Below, piece by piece: positions 18,811 through 29,167 of a stretch of DNA of 64,000 nt. A program made the translations under genes and the position numbers. Position 1 is the first letter of the stretch. Each line of letters opens with the position of its first letter. The stretch is from Hydractinia symbiolongicarpus. Lineage: Eukaryota > Cnidaria > Hydrozoa > Anthoathecata > Hydractiniidae. The notes under the pieces are model-generated. The model had not been told where the DNA came from. It saw only the letters and a list, made by a program, of their open reading frames with translations, and ran no database searches. The stretch lies in assembly GCF_029227915.1 (NCBI RefSeq), contig NC_079880.1, positions 15,022,001 to 15,086,000 on the forward strand, given 5' to 3'.

Positions 18811-20925
18811 ATGCCTGGTGCTAATTGCTCGATTTTTAATGGTAATGTATCTAGAGGCACCGCAGGTGTCTCTATATTTGGAATTCCTAAAGGAAACGAT
18901 GAGTTTAGCGTTGCTTGACGAGAGAAGCTGGTGAATGTTATAACAAGAGATCGTGTCATTGACAAGTCCTTAAGATCGCAGATCGAAAAACGTTGCTTAC
19001 ATGTATGTCAACTTCATTTCCCACAGGAAGCAATCCTCAGGCGTCAGTTCAAGTAGCATATTTTTGTGATTATTCCTCATATTTAACTCAACGTGATAGC
19101 TATAATGTAAACATATCTTTTATTCCAGATGACACAAGAACTACCTTAATACCTGGATCCGTCCTAACAATAAACTTGCCACAGAAAAGTTTTCCAACTT
19201 CAAGGTAGCTATACACAGTTTTTTATAATAAACCTAAGCATTTGGTTGAGCTTAATATTTCTTAAAATTTTGATAATTTGAGCCTTAAATGTTTCTTAAA
19301 TTTTCCTTGTTTGACTCTGAAAAATATTTTATTCAAAATATTTTTTTCTAGCACTGTAACAAAGGAAAGACCATCAGCCTGCAGCATATCAAATAAAAGA
19401 CAAAATGCACCCCCAATCATTGTTAAAGAAACCTCTAAGTGCCACAACTTTGACAACTTTATCTCAAGAATAAAGACCTTGCAGCTACCTAAGGATTGGG
19501 TAATAAGTGAAAATGACAATGGGGTAGCAATATCACAAAATACTAATTGTAAAATGATACCAAACATTAAAATACATGTAACAAAATGTTTATCACTTAC
19601 AATACGAGCTTTGGCTTGGTGTTTGCCAGAACATCACGAAATCTACAAAACATATAATCGTTCCATGTATAACATAACTCTGTCCCAACTTATTTCAGTC
19701 ATATCACGGTATCAGTTGTGTAATGGTATAATTGATCCATCTCTACACAATAGCACTTATTTAATAAAACACTCTGTACCGAAGACATATATACCAAGTC
19801 CGCCTACACATCCTTTATATCTTGATTTATACCACAGGTCGTGTGATTGTTTTCTTTTATTGTTGGTTCAAAAAATTTGTTCTAATTGTCTCAAAGCCTC
19901 ATCAAAGGCGAAAGAGCATTTGAGTCATCAACAATGCCAAACCTAAGGCTCCTATATCCAAAACATCAGGGGCAAGAATTAAATTGACATTACAGAACTA
20001 CGGGATTGAAAATAAGCAATTGAAACGAATTTCAAATATTGCGGGAAGAAATTGCAACTACTGCTTTAACAATTCCCTTCGATTTGAACAACGACTTTAT
20101 GTCAATAATGTCAACCGCCGATCACAGTAAAATGCCACCATACATGAAATTTTTTGGGAGGAACAGCAGAGATATTTATCAACTTCAAAGCATCGAAAAC
20201 GATATCATCCAATGATAATTAAATATTGTCTCTCGCTTGCAGGAAAGTCTCCAGTAGCCTACGATGACATGCGGTACAACGAGCAGACAGGGACAGGTTT
20301 TGTAGTGCTTCCTAGTCGAATCGCCTAGTCCTAGGCGATTATAAAAACTACATATGTCCTCAGCTTGGGTTTAAAAAGGACATTGTCTTGGAACTGAAAA
20401 ATAAAGTTGCTAACTTCAGTGACATTGAGAAAATGGTTGTTCTTTTATTTGATGAGACGAAAGTGCAGGAAAATCTTGTGTGGGACAAACATACTGGCGA
20501 GTTAATTGGATTTGTAGATCTTGGAGATATCGACATAAATTATGCAACATTAGACAAACCGAATTAACTGGCTACACATGTCCTTGCCTTTATGTTACGC
20601 AGCATTTCAAATCCCTTAAAATATAGCTTAGCAGATTTCTCAACAACTAGTGCTACTTCGTATCAAATTTTTTCCTCTGTTTTGGAAGGCTGTCAGTATA
20701 TGAGAACTTCAATGTGATCTTAAAGTAGTTGCTGTTACTTGTGATGGTGCATCCACTAATCGTAAAGTTTTCAGAATGCATTTTGACATGACTTCACAAG
20801 AAGACATTAATCCTAATGTTGATGTAACATACCGAACATCCAATTTATTCAGTCCTGATAAACGTTTTATCTACTTTATATCAGACCCACCTCATATGAT
20901 CAAAACAGCTCGTAATTGTTTATCA
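18811..20925 (+). pseudogene. THAP-domain, P-element-type transposase, decayed
   Basis: From ATG 18811 a THAP zinc-finger reading (MPGANCSIFNG... then VCQLHF near 19005-19025) is broken: the second Cys position is Gly and the conserved Trp codon is TGA. Intron-like gaps follow, with TTTTATTCCAG before 19130, AG/GTAGCT after 19206 and a TTTTCTAG acceptor near 19351. The last opens a long exon reading (to 19946) with P-element-like helical sequence. Farther on, pieces of the RNase-H-like core survive: LLFDETKVQENLVW (about 20440-20480, first Asp), then VTCDGASTNRK (about 20735-20765) and YFISDPPHMIKTARN (about 20875-20920). Many stops and shifts make it dead. A 10-base-arm palindrome (AATCGCCTAG, TC spacer) sits at about 20317-20338. 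Confidence 0.82.
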
Positions 20926-21176
20926 TAACCACTCAGGTAACAGATTATCTGGGTTTTTTTATCTGTGTTATTGCTGGAAGGTTTGTTAAGTGACATTACA
21001 TCATTTTCAACTTTACCACCAGATAAATGTGCCAACACATGGTTAGCAAGCAAGTTTTTTGTCAAGTTAGGACCAAAAGGATTTGCTGCTTCAGATATGG
21101 CTTTGTAAAACTTTAGATAAAAGTCCTCAGCATCTCCGTTATAGGCATCGATGACATGTCTGATTAACTGATACAT
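20926..21176 (-). pseudogene. C-terminal THAP/P-element transposase fragment, inverted
   Basis: Minus-strand reading with LLANHVLAHLSGGKVEND and IICYLSGY, characteristic of the C-terminal part of P-element-type transposases. It sits tail to tail with the plus-strand remnant ending near 20925, directly after TARNC. Either the 3' end of the same element was inverted or two copies met here. It is open for 94 codons but has no domain on its own. Confidence 0.7.
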
Positions 21177-22382
21177 TGGAAGAACAGCATTCTAAACCTT
21201 GCTTGTTTGTTTTTATTTGGTCCATATTTATAAGTTTTGTTACAAAACCTTTATCAGCCTCATTGAAATTGCTTAAATTCATGAACCTAGAAAATATAGC
21301 TAATACTAAACCACTCTTTATGTCTATACCTAAGTATATAGGTATATAAATTTGTGATATGGCAAATTTGTGAGAGCTTTCTTCATATAAAAGTCAATGC
21401 TAGAAAAGCGCAATACAGTTTACATTTTAGTGCCTCACTTATATATACTTATATGTATATTCTTGGAACTGGTTAGTATATCAAATAACCTCATTATATT
21501 TACTTACTTTATACACAAGTTTTAATGCTTATGTTTTTACGAGATTCTTGCGCATGCCTGAAAAGAATCTAAAGAATTACAGGCTAAAAAATGTAGACCT
21601 TAGGTGAAGTAAGACAAATTATGGTTAAAAACTTTTGTACTGTTGCTACTAGCAATTTTTTACTGATATGTCTTCTAAATCTTGACTACATGCAAGCTAT
21701 ATACATATTTTAATTTCAAGTTCAAAAGATGCTTCTACTTAAAAATAAAGTTTGGAATGGACTGGTACACAGCTTACTGTCTGCATTATTTTGCCTGTAG
21801 ATTTGCGTAAAAGGTTTTCAGATTATAAACAACACACGTCACAAAGAAAGACAGCTGCAAGGTTTTTAGCCAATAAAATGTTTCTTAAAAATGTGACAGA
21901 TAATTTAGCTAAATACTCACATAAGATTTAAAGAGAACACAGCCAGCTTGTTACTAATATATTTTTAAAAATAGACTCAAACATTGAAAAACAACATTAT
22001 TGAGTTTTGTACCTAAGTAGGGTAATAAATTTAACAACATCGATTAACTACTAGCTATTAATTAAAATGTTTACGTAATTTGGACGATATAGGCTAGCTA
22101 GCTAACAACCAGTTCTGCAGGAAAAAACAAACACCTCTTTGCTTTATATTATATAGAACTAAAAATGGTATCTCTTTCCAAAATGTTTCTCAAACGAGCC
22201 TCCCTAAAGTTAATGCAAAACCTTAGCTTGTCTTTTTATCTATTCCACACACCGCCATATTTTTTGTATTCTTGTTTACATAAACATCCCGCGCAGAGCG
22301 GGAATAAATTTTTGCAGGACAATAACTTTTTTTATAAATTATTTTTCGGGTATAATTATCATAAATTCTAAGTGATCATGTG
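21177..22382. other. A+T-rich spacer, no gene seen
   Basis: Only chance readings. The stretch contains short AGCTAGCT runs near 22092 and TATA-type sequences. Confidence 0.5.
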
Positions 22383-22456
22383 ACCAACCTGTTCCCGGGA
22401 TTTTTAGCCGCTTTCAACTTCATCAACAAGGCAAAATGCCCTGGGAACAAGGTTGT
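22383..22456. repeat. Small inverted-repeat (MITE-like) element
   Basis: ACCAACCT.GTTCCCGGG at the left and the inverted CCCTGGGAACAAGGTTGT at the right frame a hairpin of about 74 bases; the arms also share an inner GCATTTTGCC-like block. This is the size and form of a solo terminal-repeat palindrome left by a DNA transposon. Confidence 0.6.
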
Positions 22457-22600
22457 AAAAGTTCCACTAGGTAAAAACAAGTCGACTAAAAAAGGATCAG
22501 TATATGGAGTACTTGCAGAAAATTCATTCACGTTTTACAGACTAAATTTTGAAATCTTTCACCTAAAAAAAGGTGTGTGTGAAATCTTTCACTAAAAAAA

Positions 22601-22641
22601 ATGTGTGTGAGTGTGTGTGTGTGTGTGTGTTTGTGTGTGTT
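22601..22641. repeat. GT microsatellite
   Basis: A run of GTGTGTG, slightly interrupted, just 3' of the MACPF gene stop. The preceding bases hold two partial copies of a GAAATCTTTCAC block (22549 and 22580). Confidence 0.8.
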
Positions 22642-22664
22642 GAGGATATCTTTTTATAATGTCT

Positions 22665-23933
22665 TTATTCTGTAATACAACTATCCCGGCCGTATTGATC
22701 CACGCACAATGTACCATACCACGGTTTTATTTTAGCAAGGATCTCAAGAAATTTTATCTCTACGCCATCAATTACTACATCATCATCGTGTTTTTGGAAA
22801 GAGTTTTGGAATAAATACAATATGGGATCCATTTTCATTTTAATAGGTAAAGGTGCAACAAAGTCTTGTTCTGCCCATGATTCTAAATCATTGGTAGGCT
22901 TTGATCCGTATGAGATTACTTCTTCTCGCGAAAATTGACTTAAAGAGTTATCTAAGTCTGAATCTTGAAACTGACTACAAGCTGTACTCTCCCTGTTAAA
23001 TGAGGCAACCAGATTGGCGCCCATCCGTTCTCGATTGCATTCGTCAATGGCTTTAAGTGTGTTCTCGGTATGTTCTTGCGTTGTGTACCTTCTTTGAATA
23101 GCAAGTCGCGATCCCATTGTTGCATGTGTTAAAAAGTGCGTACCAAATTCATTTATAAAAGCATGGAAAATCCTTTTAGCTTCACCGTCCTCCATGGTCA
23201 CTATAGTATTCAAGTCTTTCAAAGCTTTTCGAAAGGTTTCAGTAAATCTAGGTGGGTTTAGATAAGAAATTTGTAAAACGTATTCTGCACACGTGGCATC
23301 GTTGATAGTGACAACACCCATTTGCTTCGCAAAATACTCAGCATTCGCTTGAGTGGCTTTACTTTGACTTGATGAGCTTTTGTACAGTTCGTTGATCGTT
23401 GTGGAAAGTTCAACTCCTTCTAATTCTCCACTGATATCGATTGGGGGGTTTGTTTGAAACGATGTTTCTGTTTTTTCAGATTTGATCATTTGTCGTCTAT
23501 ATTCCTTAACGTTTGTAACAACGTTAATTTTCGTCGACATATCGCATTTTCTTACTTGACGAACTGTAATTCCACTATGTAAAGCGTATCTTGAGTCGCT
23601 GTCCTGCACTACTGGAGAAAAAATATATGCTGTTTCAAATCCTGGATCTTGTTCTACTTCAGTGCTATACGGGTTTCCTTTCAAAATATTATATCCAGTC
23701 ATTGCAGCGACGATATTTGAATAGGGCTCGTGTCCAGGGTCGCAGAACTCGCCAATGCAATCATTCAACGTTGTTTTGGTAAGACGGGAATCACTGTTAG
23801 TTGATCGAACGGATGATAATAGCGTTGTTTTTAACTTGTGAAGCATTTCTTTATGGCGAATTTCATCATATGGGGAGCATAAAATCAACATTGCGAATCC
23901 CAGAAAATACAATTTAAATATTAAAATCTTCAT
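22665..23933 (-). CDS. Secreted MACPF-domain protein, single exon, short form
   Basis: ATG at 23933 gives 422 residues with a classical signal peptide (MKILIFKLYFLGFAMLILC). An upstream GTG at 23948 would add five residues and is unlikely. The MACPF signature FGTHFLTHATMGS lies at about residues 263-275 (codons near 23145-23108). Members of this family insert in membranes as ring-shaped pores in immunity, development or venom; which applies here is unknown. The reading ends soon after the domain at SCITE, whereas its paralogue at 33837-36818 has about 225 more residues, so the C-terminal region is absent. The stop lies 24 bases before the GT microsatellite, suggesting 3' truncation. The intron of the paralogue is missing at the equivalent GNPYST position. 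Confidence 0.88.
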   Translation of the reverse strand: MKILIFKLYFLGFAMLILCSPYDEIRHKEMLHKLKTTLLSSVRSTNSDSRLTKTTLNDCIGEFCDPGHEPYSNIVAAMTGYNILKGNPYSTEVEQDPGFETAYIFSPVVQDSDSRYALHSGITVRQVRKCDMSTKINVVTNVKEYRRQMIKSEKTETSFQTNPPIDISGELEGVELSTTINELYKSSSSQSKATQANAEYFAKQMGVVTINDATCAEYVLQISYLNPPRFTETFRKALKDLNTIVTMEDGEAKRIFHAFINEFGTHFLTHATMGSRLAIQRRYTTQEHTENTLKAIDECNRERMGANLVASFNRESTACSQFQDSDLDNSLSQFSREEVISYGSKPTNDLESWAEQDFVAPLPIKMKMDPILYLFQNSFQKHDDDVVIDGVEIKFLEILAKIKPWYGTLCVDQYGRDSCITE

Positions 23934-23948
23934 CTTGAGAAAAAGCAC

Positions 23949-24950
23949 CTACAAAAATAAGAGCAAGATAGATTTTAATCACGAAAGAGCTAAGGAGATT
24001 TCTTAAAATTTCATGGACGAAAATATAACACGGTAAAATCGTCGAGGAAGTAAATTACAGAAAGATAATCCACATCGTCGAGGAAGTAAATTACAGAAAG
24101 ATAATCCACATAAGATAACATAACACAAAAAGATATCTACATGGTGTTTTAACTGGAGGCCTGTTTATAATAAAAATGTATAAAAAATAATAGGAACTAA
24201 AATTATTTTTATTGACGAATTGAAGAAAAAAAATGTTAGGGTAATGACCGGCTTGTGGAAATTAAGATGTGATTAACTTTAAGAGAAATATTGATTGAAA
24301 AGGTTTTAGCGTAAATAACATTTCCACCCACAAAATTTTTAGAAATCAGTTTTGCTGAAAAGAGTTAGAAAAGAGTTTTAGAAAAGAGTTTTGCTGTTAT
24401 TTAATACCTCCCTGCCTGTTATGCATCTACAAGCGATAGTCAAAACGAAAAAAGCATCTTAAACCTGAACATGCAAAAACGCATTAGATATTGTAAATGG
24501 TTTTAACATCTTAAACAAAACTGACGTAAAAACTATATATAAAGCAGACAAACAAAATAAACAAAAGAACAAAGCTAAAGACAAATAAACATATAAACAT
24601 TTTAAATTGAATCTAAGTCATTGTAAAATATTAAAATATTTACCAGTTCTAATCTGTAAAGGCCTGAAAAACTGGTTAACAGATTGATAAATTTATTATG
24701 TTACGCCTTATTGGGTACGTACATCAAGAAGAACTCAACTTGCGTAAACAAATATATGCTCCATTGCACAGCATGCAAGACATAAATAAATTCGCTAAAA
24801 ATTAAAAAAAAAGAAAAAGAGCGACGCGCACTAGTAAACACAGATGGTATATAAACGTTGTTCGAAGTTAGAAGTAAACAAAGAGATATGCTTCATTAAA
24901 TAAGTACAGAAAATAACTACAGAAAAATATCAGACTGAGATTTCGAAATA
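23949..24950. other. Upstream spacer of the MACPF gene with a tandem duplication
   Basis: A 36-base unit beginning ATCGTCGAGGAAG occurs twice head to tail at about 24038-24109. Otherwise A+T-rich; no gene seen. Confidence 0.6.
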
Positions 24951-25640
24951 AAAACAATGGGTCTTTTACAATAGAAAAATAAGTGGTCAACACCAAATTA
25001 GCAGACACTCTAATTAGCAAACGATATTTTTTTGCACCAAAGAGCAAATATGGCTTTTTTTCTCTCCAATTAGCGGACAGTCCAAAAAAATCAAAAGCGA
25101 GCAAAGAAAAACAGACAAAACTGAATAGTTCAGATCAAAGTAAGCTTCCTAAAAAATACGTAGATGAATATATTCAAAAAGAGTCTGGAAATATAGAAGA
25201 GATTTCATCTGATGACGATGACGAAGATGGTGATAATTCTGTGATTGAAAAAAAATCTTGACCAGCTTATAGAGCTAAACGATCTCAACAGAGAGGAAAG
25301 AGAAACTCTTTCCTCCATTAAGGAGAGACTAGAGACCGTCAAGATAAGTAGCAGAAAACAACAGAAAAACAATTAATTAAAGACCTTTAAAGATACAATC
25401 TTTAATCATTTATCATTTGTTAAAATTTGTTTCAAAGGCGTTAAAGATTTTCGTTATCATTATGTTAATATTATATTATCATTTGTTATTTTTTCTTTGT
25501 GATACAAAAATCGGCTTTATTTTCTAATTTGCGGCTTAAAATGTAAAACTTTCCAAAAACGGACACTTCCAATTAGCGGGCACTTTGGTCATACATCGAT
25601 GATGTTCGCTAATTAAAGAGTATACTGTATTCTTAAAAAA
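24951..25640 (+). mobile_element. Degraded pogo/Tigger-like transposon remnant
   Basis: The left part repeats AATTAGCGGACA-type motifs and the right end (about 25560-25635) carries the inverted form (AATTAGCGGGCACTTTGG, then ACTCTTTAATTAGCGAAC read on the minus strand), as in Tigger terminal repeats. Between them are plus-strand pieces of a transposase C-terminus: an acidic DDDDEDGD stretch near 25215 and REERETLSSIKERLETV in a shifted frame near 25290-25345. Heavily decayed. Confidence 0.5.
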
Positions 25641-25707
25641 AAGCGTGTAAATACAGAAAGCAAACAACCATCCGTATTAGACAAAAATGATTCTTCATAT
25701 CTAATTA

Positions 25708-26531
25708 CAGTGTACTCCTTATAACTCGAACCCCTATAACTCGAATCTCTCCTTAACTCAAACGTTTTTGTTGGTCTCTTCGGGTATTTCCTTTCTATAA
25801 CTCGAACTTCGCAACATGTATCTAGAACTTTATATGACACAAGCAGCTTTTTGCATTGTTTTAGCTCTGTAAACGTAAATAGAGTCTTACTGATTTATGT
25901 TTCATACCTACATGTGTGTGGAGTCTTAAATGATCCGACTGTCATTCGAACAAAACGTAAACACGATTCTTTGATGTTGAAGTTTTACAATCAGGGCGTC
26001 TGTTGCTGGGACAAAATGTAAAGCAGAAAACAAGTCCTGCAAAATAAACAACAAGCGTTAAAGGAACTGCTCCAAAAGATATTGCTGCCCGATGATGATA
26101 AAGAAAATAACGACGAAGAATATGACGATATAGTAACCAAACCAACGAACGAAGAAGTGCGGAAAACTATAAGTGTTCTTAAAGATTTCGGCCTCTTTTC
26201 TTAAATCAAACCGTTAAAAAAGATGTCCTTTATACAAGAAAGAAAATTTTAATTTCAAATTTCTTTTCTTCCCAAGAATAAATCGTTGCGATAAAATAAT
26301 TTTCATTTTTTATTTTTTCAGTCTGTTCTTACCCTACAACGTCGAGATTTTATAATGTACAAAGAGATATTCCGTCCCCATTTCATATAAGAAATTTACT
26401 CATAATCGGCCATTTTTACAAAATTTATACAAAAACTTGGAAAAACTCCCAACTCTCTATTACACGAACCCCTCTAAACCTCGAACGGTTTCCGATTCCC
26501 CGTGGCTGTTCGAGTTTTAGGGAGTCCACTG
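25708..26531 (+). mobile_element. Non-autonomous pogo/Tigger-like element with TA target duplication
   Basis: Terminal inverted repeats begin CAGTGTACTCC at 25708 and CAGTGGACTCC (complement, ending 26531), both running into an AACTCGAAC block, and TA flanks each side (25706-25707, 26532-26533). That is the Tc1/mariner-pogo pattern. Inside (about 26090-26205) a short plus-strand reading ends in TNEEVRKTISVLKDFGLFS and a stop, which resembles the C-terminus of a Tigger transposase, so this is an internal-deletion derivative of a larger element. Confidence 0.85.
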
Positions 26532-26533
26532 TA

Positions 26534-26651
26534 TGATCTAATTAAAAGTATAAAAAAAGATCTTCCTGTATCGTCAATGATTAAATTACAGTTAGCTCCT
26601 GGTAACTATCGTTTCTCTCCTGAGGCTATTTTTTACTCCGGGAAAAGACAG
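26534..26651 (+). other. Possible orphan exon interrupted by the pogo-like element
   Basis: From 26534 a plus frame reads DLIKSIKKDLPVSSMIKLQ and on to SGKRQ at 26651, followed by the donor-like CAG/GTAAAT. On the other side of the pogo insertion (before 25706) the frame soon meets a stop. The origin is not recognised; it could be a gene fragment or an older transposon exon. Confidence 0.25.
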
Positions 26652-26679
26652 GTAAATGTCAGATTTTTGTTTTAGTTTT

Positions 26680-27400
26680 TATTAACTCCTGTGTATAGAT
26701 AGATAATGTTGACCTCATTTTAAAAAGATTCGTTTGACTCGAACATAATTACTTTTTGCTATGTTGCATGGCTGTGATACTTACTGAGTTTTTATATTTA
26801 TCTATTCGCCACCTGTTTGCTAAATACTTAGGTCCTATACATCTTAGAGATTTAGTGGTTGGCTATTACTCGAAACTACCCGTAAAAATCCCTATGAAAT
26901 CCTTCAATCAGGAGAATATAATAACTTTCGTTAGGATAATTCTTAGGACTAAAAACCTACAACAACAAATTTATTTCATTATGGAAAATCATTCTGAGAA
27001 TTTTGGTCACGTGATTAAATCCAATTACCCGATTTTTTTAATATTACCCGAAAATCGGGAAAAAACGGATATTCGGGCAATTTTGGGCCGTTATTCATGA
27101 GAAATATGTAAAACTTGAAAATATGTTAAATAACCTTTATTTGAATGTTAGGAATTTCAAACAGAATTTAAAAATTCGCTGTAGAAAGTAAGTAATTGAA
27201 TTTTAAGCAGATAGTGATATATTAGACAAATTCCAAGTTTCGATGATGTCACAGAAAAAAGTGCTAACATAAGCAAAAATTTATTGCTGCCATTTTGTTT
27301 CTTTCATTATGCATTAAAAGTGTGCTAAGTTTGATTCCATTTGGACACGCCTGTCAAAAGTTATGGAGGGGCGGAATCCTCCCTCCTGGCCATGATATGT
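26680..27400 (+). repeat. Dispersed repeat family A, copy 1
   Basis: This stretch matches 41260-41590 plus 43140-43450 in the same order and orientation. Shared landmarks are GGCTATTACTCGAAACTACCC-like sequence, CAGATAGTG, GATGTCACAGAAAA and AAAATTTATTGCTGCCATTTTG. The right end is G+C-rich and self-complementary (GGAGGGGCGGAATCC, CCTCC). No protein seen; the class is unknown. Confidence 0.75.
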
Positions 27401-28504
27401 TCGAAATACCCCGGACACCAGATAGGGTGAAGACGAATTATTTCCTCTTTTGGAGGTTCGAGTTACCAGGAGTTAAGTGTAATTTCAAAATAAAATATAT
27501 AAAACGCCAAGAAAAGAAAACTACAATAAATTTTGTGTTGCACACTTCAGTTCTTCTTCCCAGATCTCTTTTCACGAACTTTCTTTTACTACTTTTTTAT
27601 TTCTTTTTCCTTCTTAAACAAATTACAAAAATTTGAGTCAAGGAATTAGTATGCAGGTTATGACTAGAAAATAAGCTACTTGAAATTTGACTAAAACACG
27701 GTGGGCAAATAAGATGGTCAAAATGTGCAACTGCCGTATGTGGACGCAACGGACCAATACATTTTCAACTTGAACTTTCCGTTCATGAGTTAATACGTGA
27801 GGTAATAGCCAAGCGCTCTCCTCCTACTTTTCCTACATATCTAAAAATTTAATATAGATAACTTCAGGGGAGAAGCGCTGTCAAGGAAAAAGAAATGGCT
27901 ACCGCCAAGACAGGAAGAGACAAGTTTCTGATGTTTAGCTAGCTGTTTGCATTTGGATTAATTCTAGTTGGAAATTTTATTTATGGTGGCTTTTTCAGAT
28001 TATTATAAACATAGTATTGTTCATTGTAAAAAGTAGAGCTAATAGCTATCTATGATTAATGATGGGGGTAGCTTTTTACTTTCAGGCTACCTACCCACCC
28101 TAGTTACAAGATATATATTTTATGACAATGTTGTGTCTCTTGAACCTGTGTTAAGGTATATACAACAACTTAAATGTTAGGTGCCTGATCATGTAGCTAG
28201 CTATAACCTAGCATTTGTTTTGCAGAACTTTAAAGTGAATATCATCAAACTGGCTGTGCTCAATTTCGTTAATTCTTTTATTGAGTATGTATATACAATA
28301 GACCTGGAGAATAAGAGATCAAGACATAATTTTCAATATCAACTAGCTTCTTAATATAAATATAGACTCCAGTACAAAGATCTAAAACATATAACAAATA
28401 TATAAACTTCTTTAAAACATCATCATATATACAGGTAAAAACTTTCATGAAATGAAAATGTAAACAAAAGAAGGGGGCGCTTAAAAAGAAAGCTCAAAAG
28501 TAAA
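27401..28504. other. Spacer without recognised gene
   Basis: A+T-rich; ends at the A that precedes the first Helitron at 28505. Confidence 0.5.
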
Positions 28505-29167
28505 TCTATATAATAATACGCCAGTTCCGTGTGTCTGTAACAGGCAAAGTGGATATGTTCATTTTCCTTTGAAGTAACCGAAAAATGCATGTCTAATATG
28601 TTAAATTTTCTGACGTTACGACGCGACGTCAATAACGCTACTTTAACGTCAATATCCTATATTAAATTAATGAAGCCACAACAGTGCACTTAAAACTTTG
28701 AGGCCAAATAACTTGGAAACAAGGTGGTGACGTCAATGATTTTTCACCGCGTGGGTGACTAGGTACCACTAGGGACTAATTTGGGTAATTTTCCCCAACC
28801 TAGGTCCCCAAATCCGTTTCGGAATGGGCGGGTTGATGACGTCTTCGAAAAACCTTTAAACTCTAATATCTCTGCAACCATTTGTCAAAGACGCATGATC
28901 CAATACATTTTCTTGATCAGCGTTTCAAGATCTATACGATGAAGGCAACAGGTATACAAATTTCTAAAAAAAATTTTTATGTACATTATTTTAATGTACA
29001 TTATTTTAACCAGCATTTCCACCTTTACACATAACAGACTAAGAATAAACAAATTTCGCGAATTTTTTTATCTGGACTGCACTGCTGACGTCAGCAACAC
29101 ATCTAACAAACTCTCTTTTTATTGACCTTTTGCCTAAGTGGATTTCTCCACGGGCTTTATAGACTAG
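28505..29167 (+). mobile_element. Non-autonomous Helitron H1
   Basis: Begins TCTATATAATAATACG after an A and ends ...GACTAG. A hairpin GTGGA/TCCAC (29138-29151) lies 16 bases before the end, followed by the terminal CTAG. These are the 5' TC, 3' hairpin and 3' CTRR marks of Helitrons; there are no inverted repeats and no target duplication. No coding. Its body is closely similar to H3 at 35737-36458. Confidence 0.85.
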
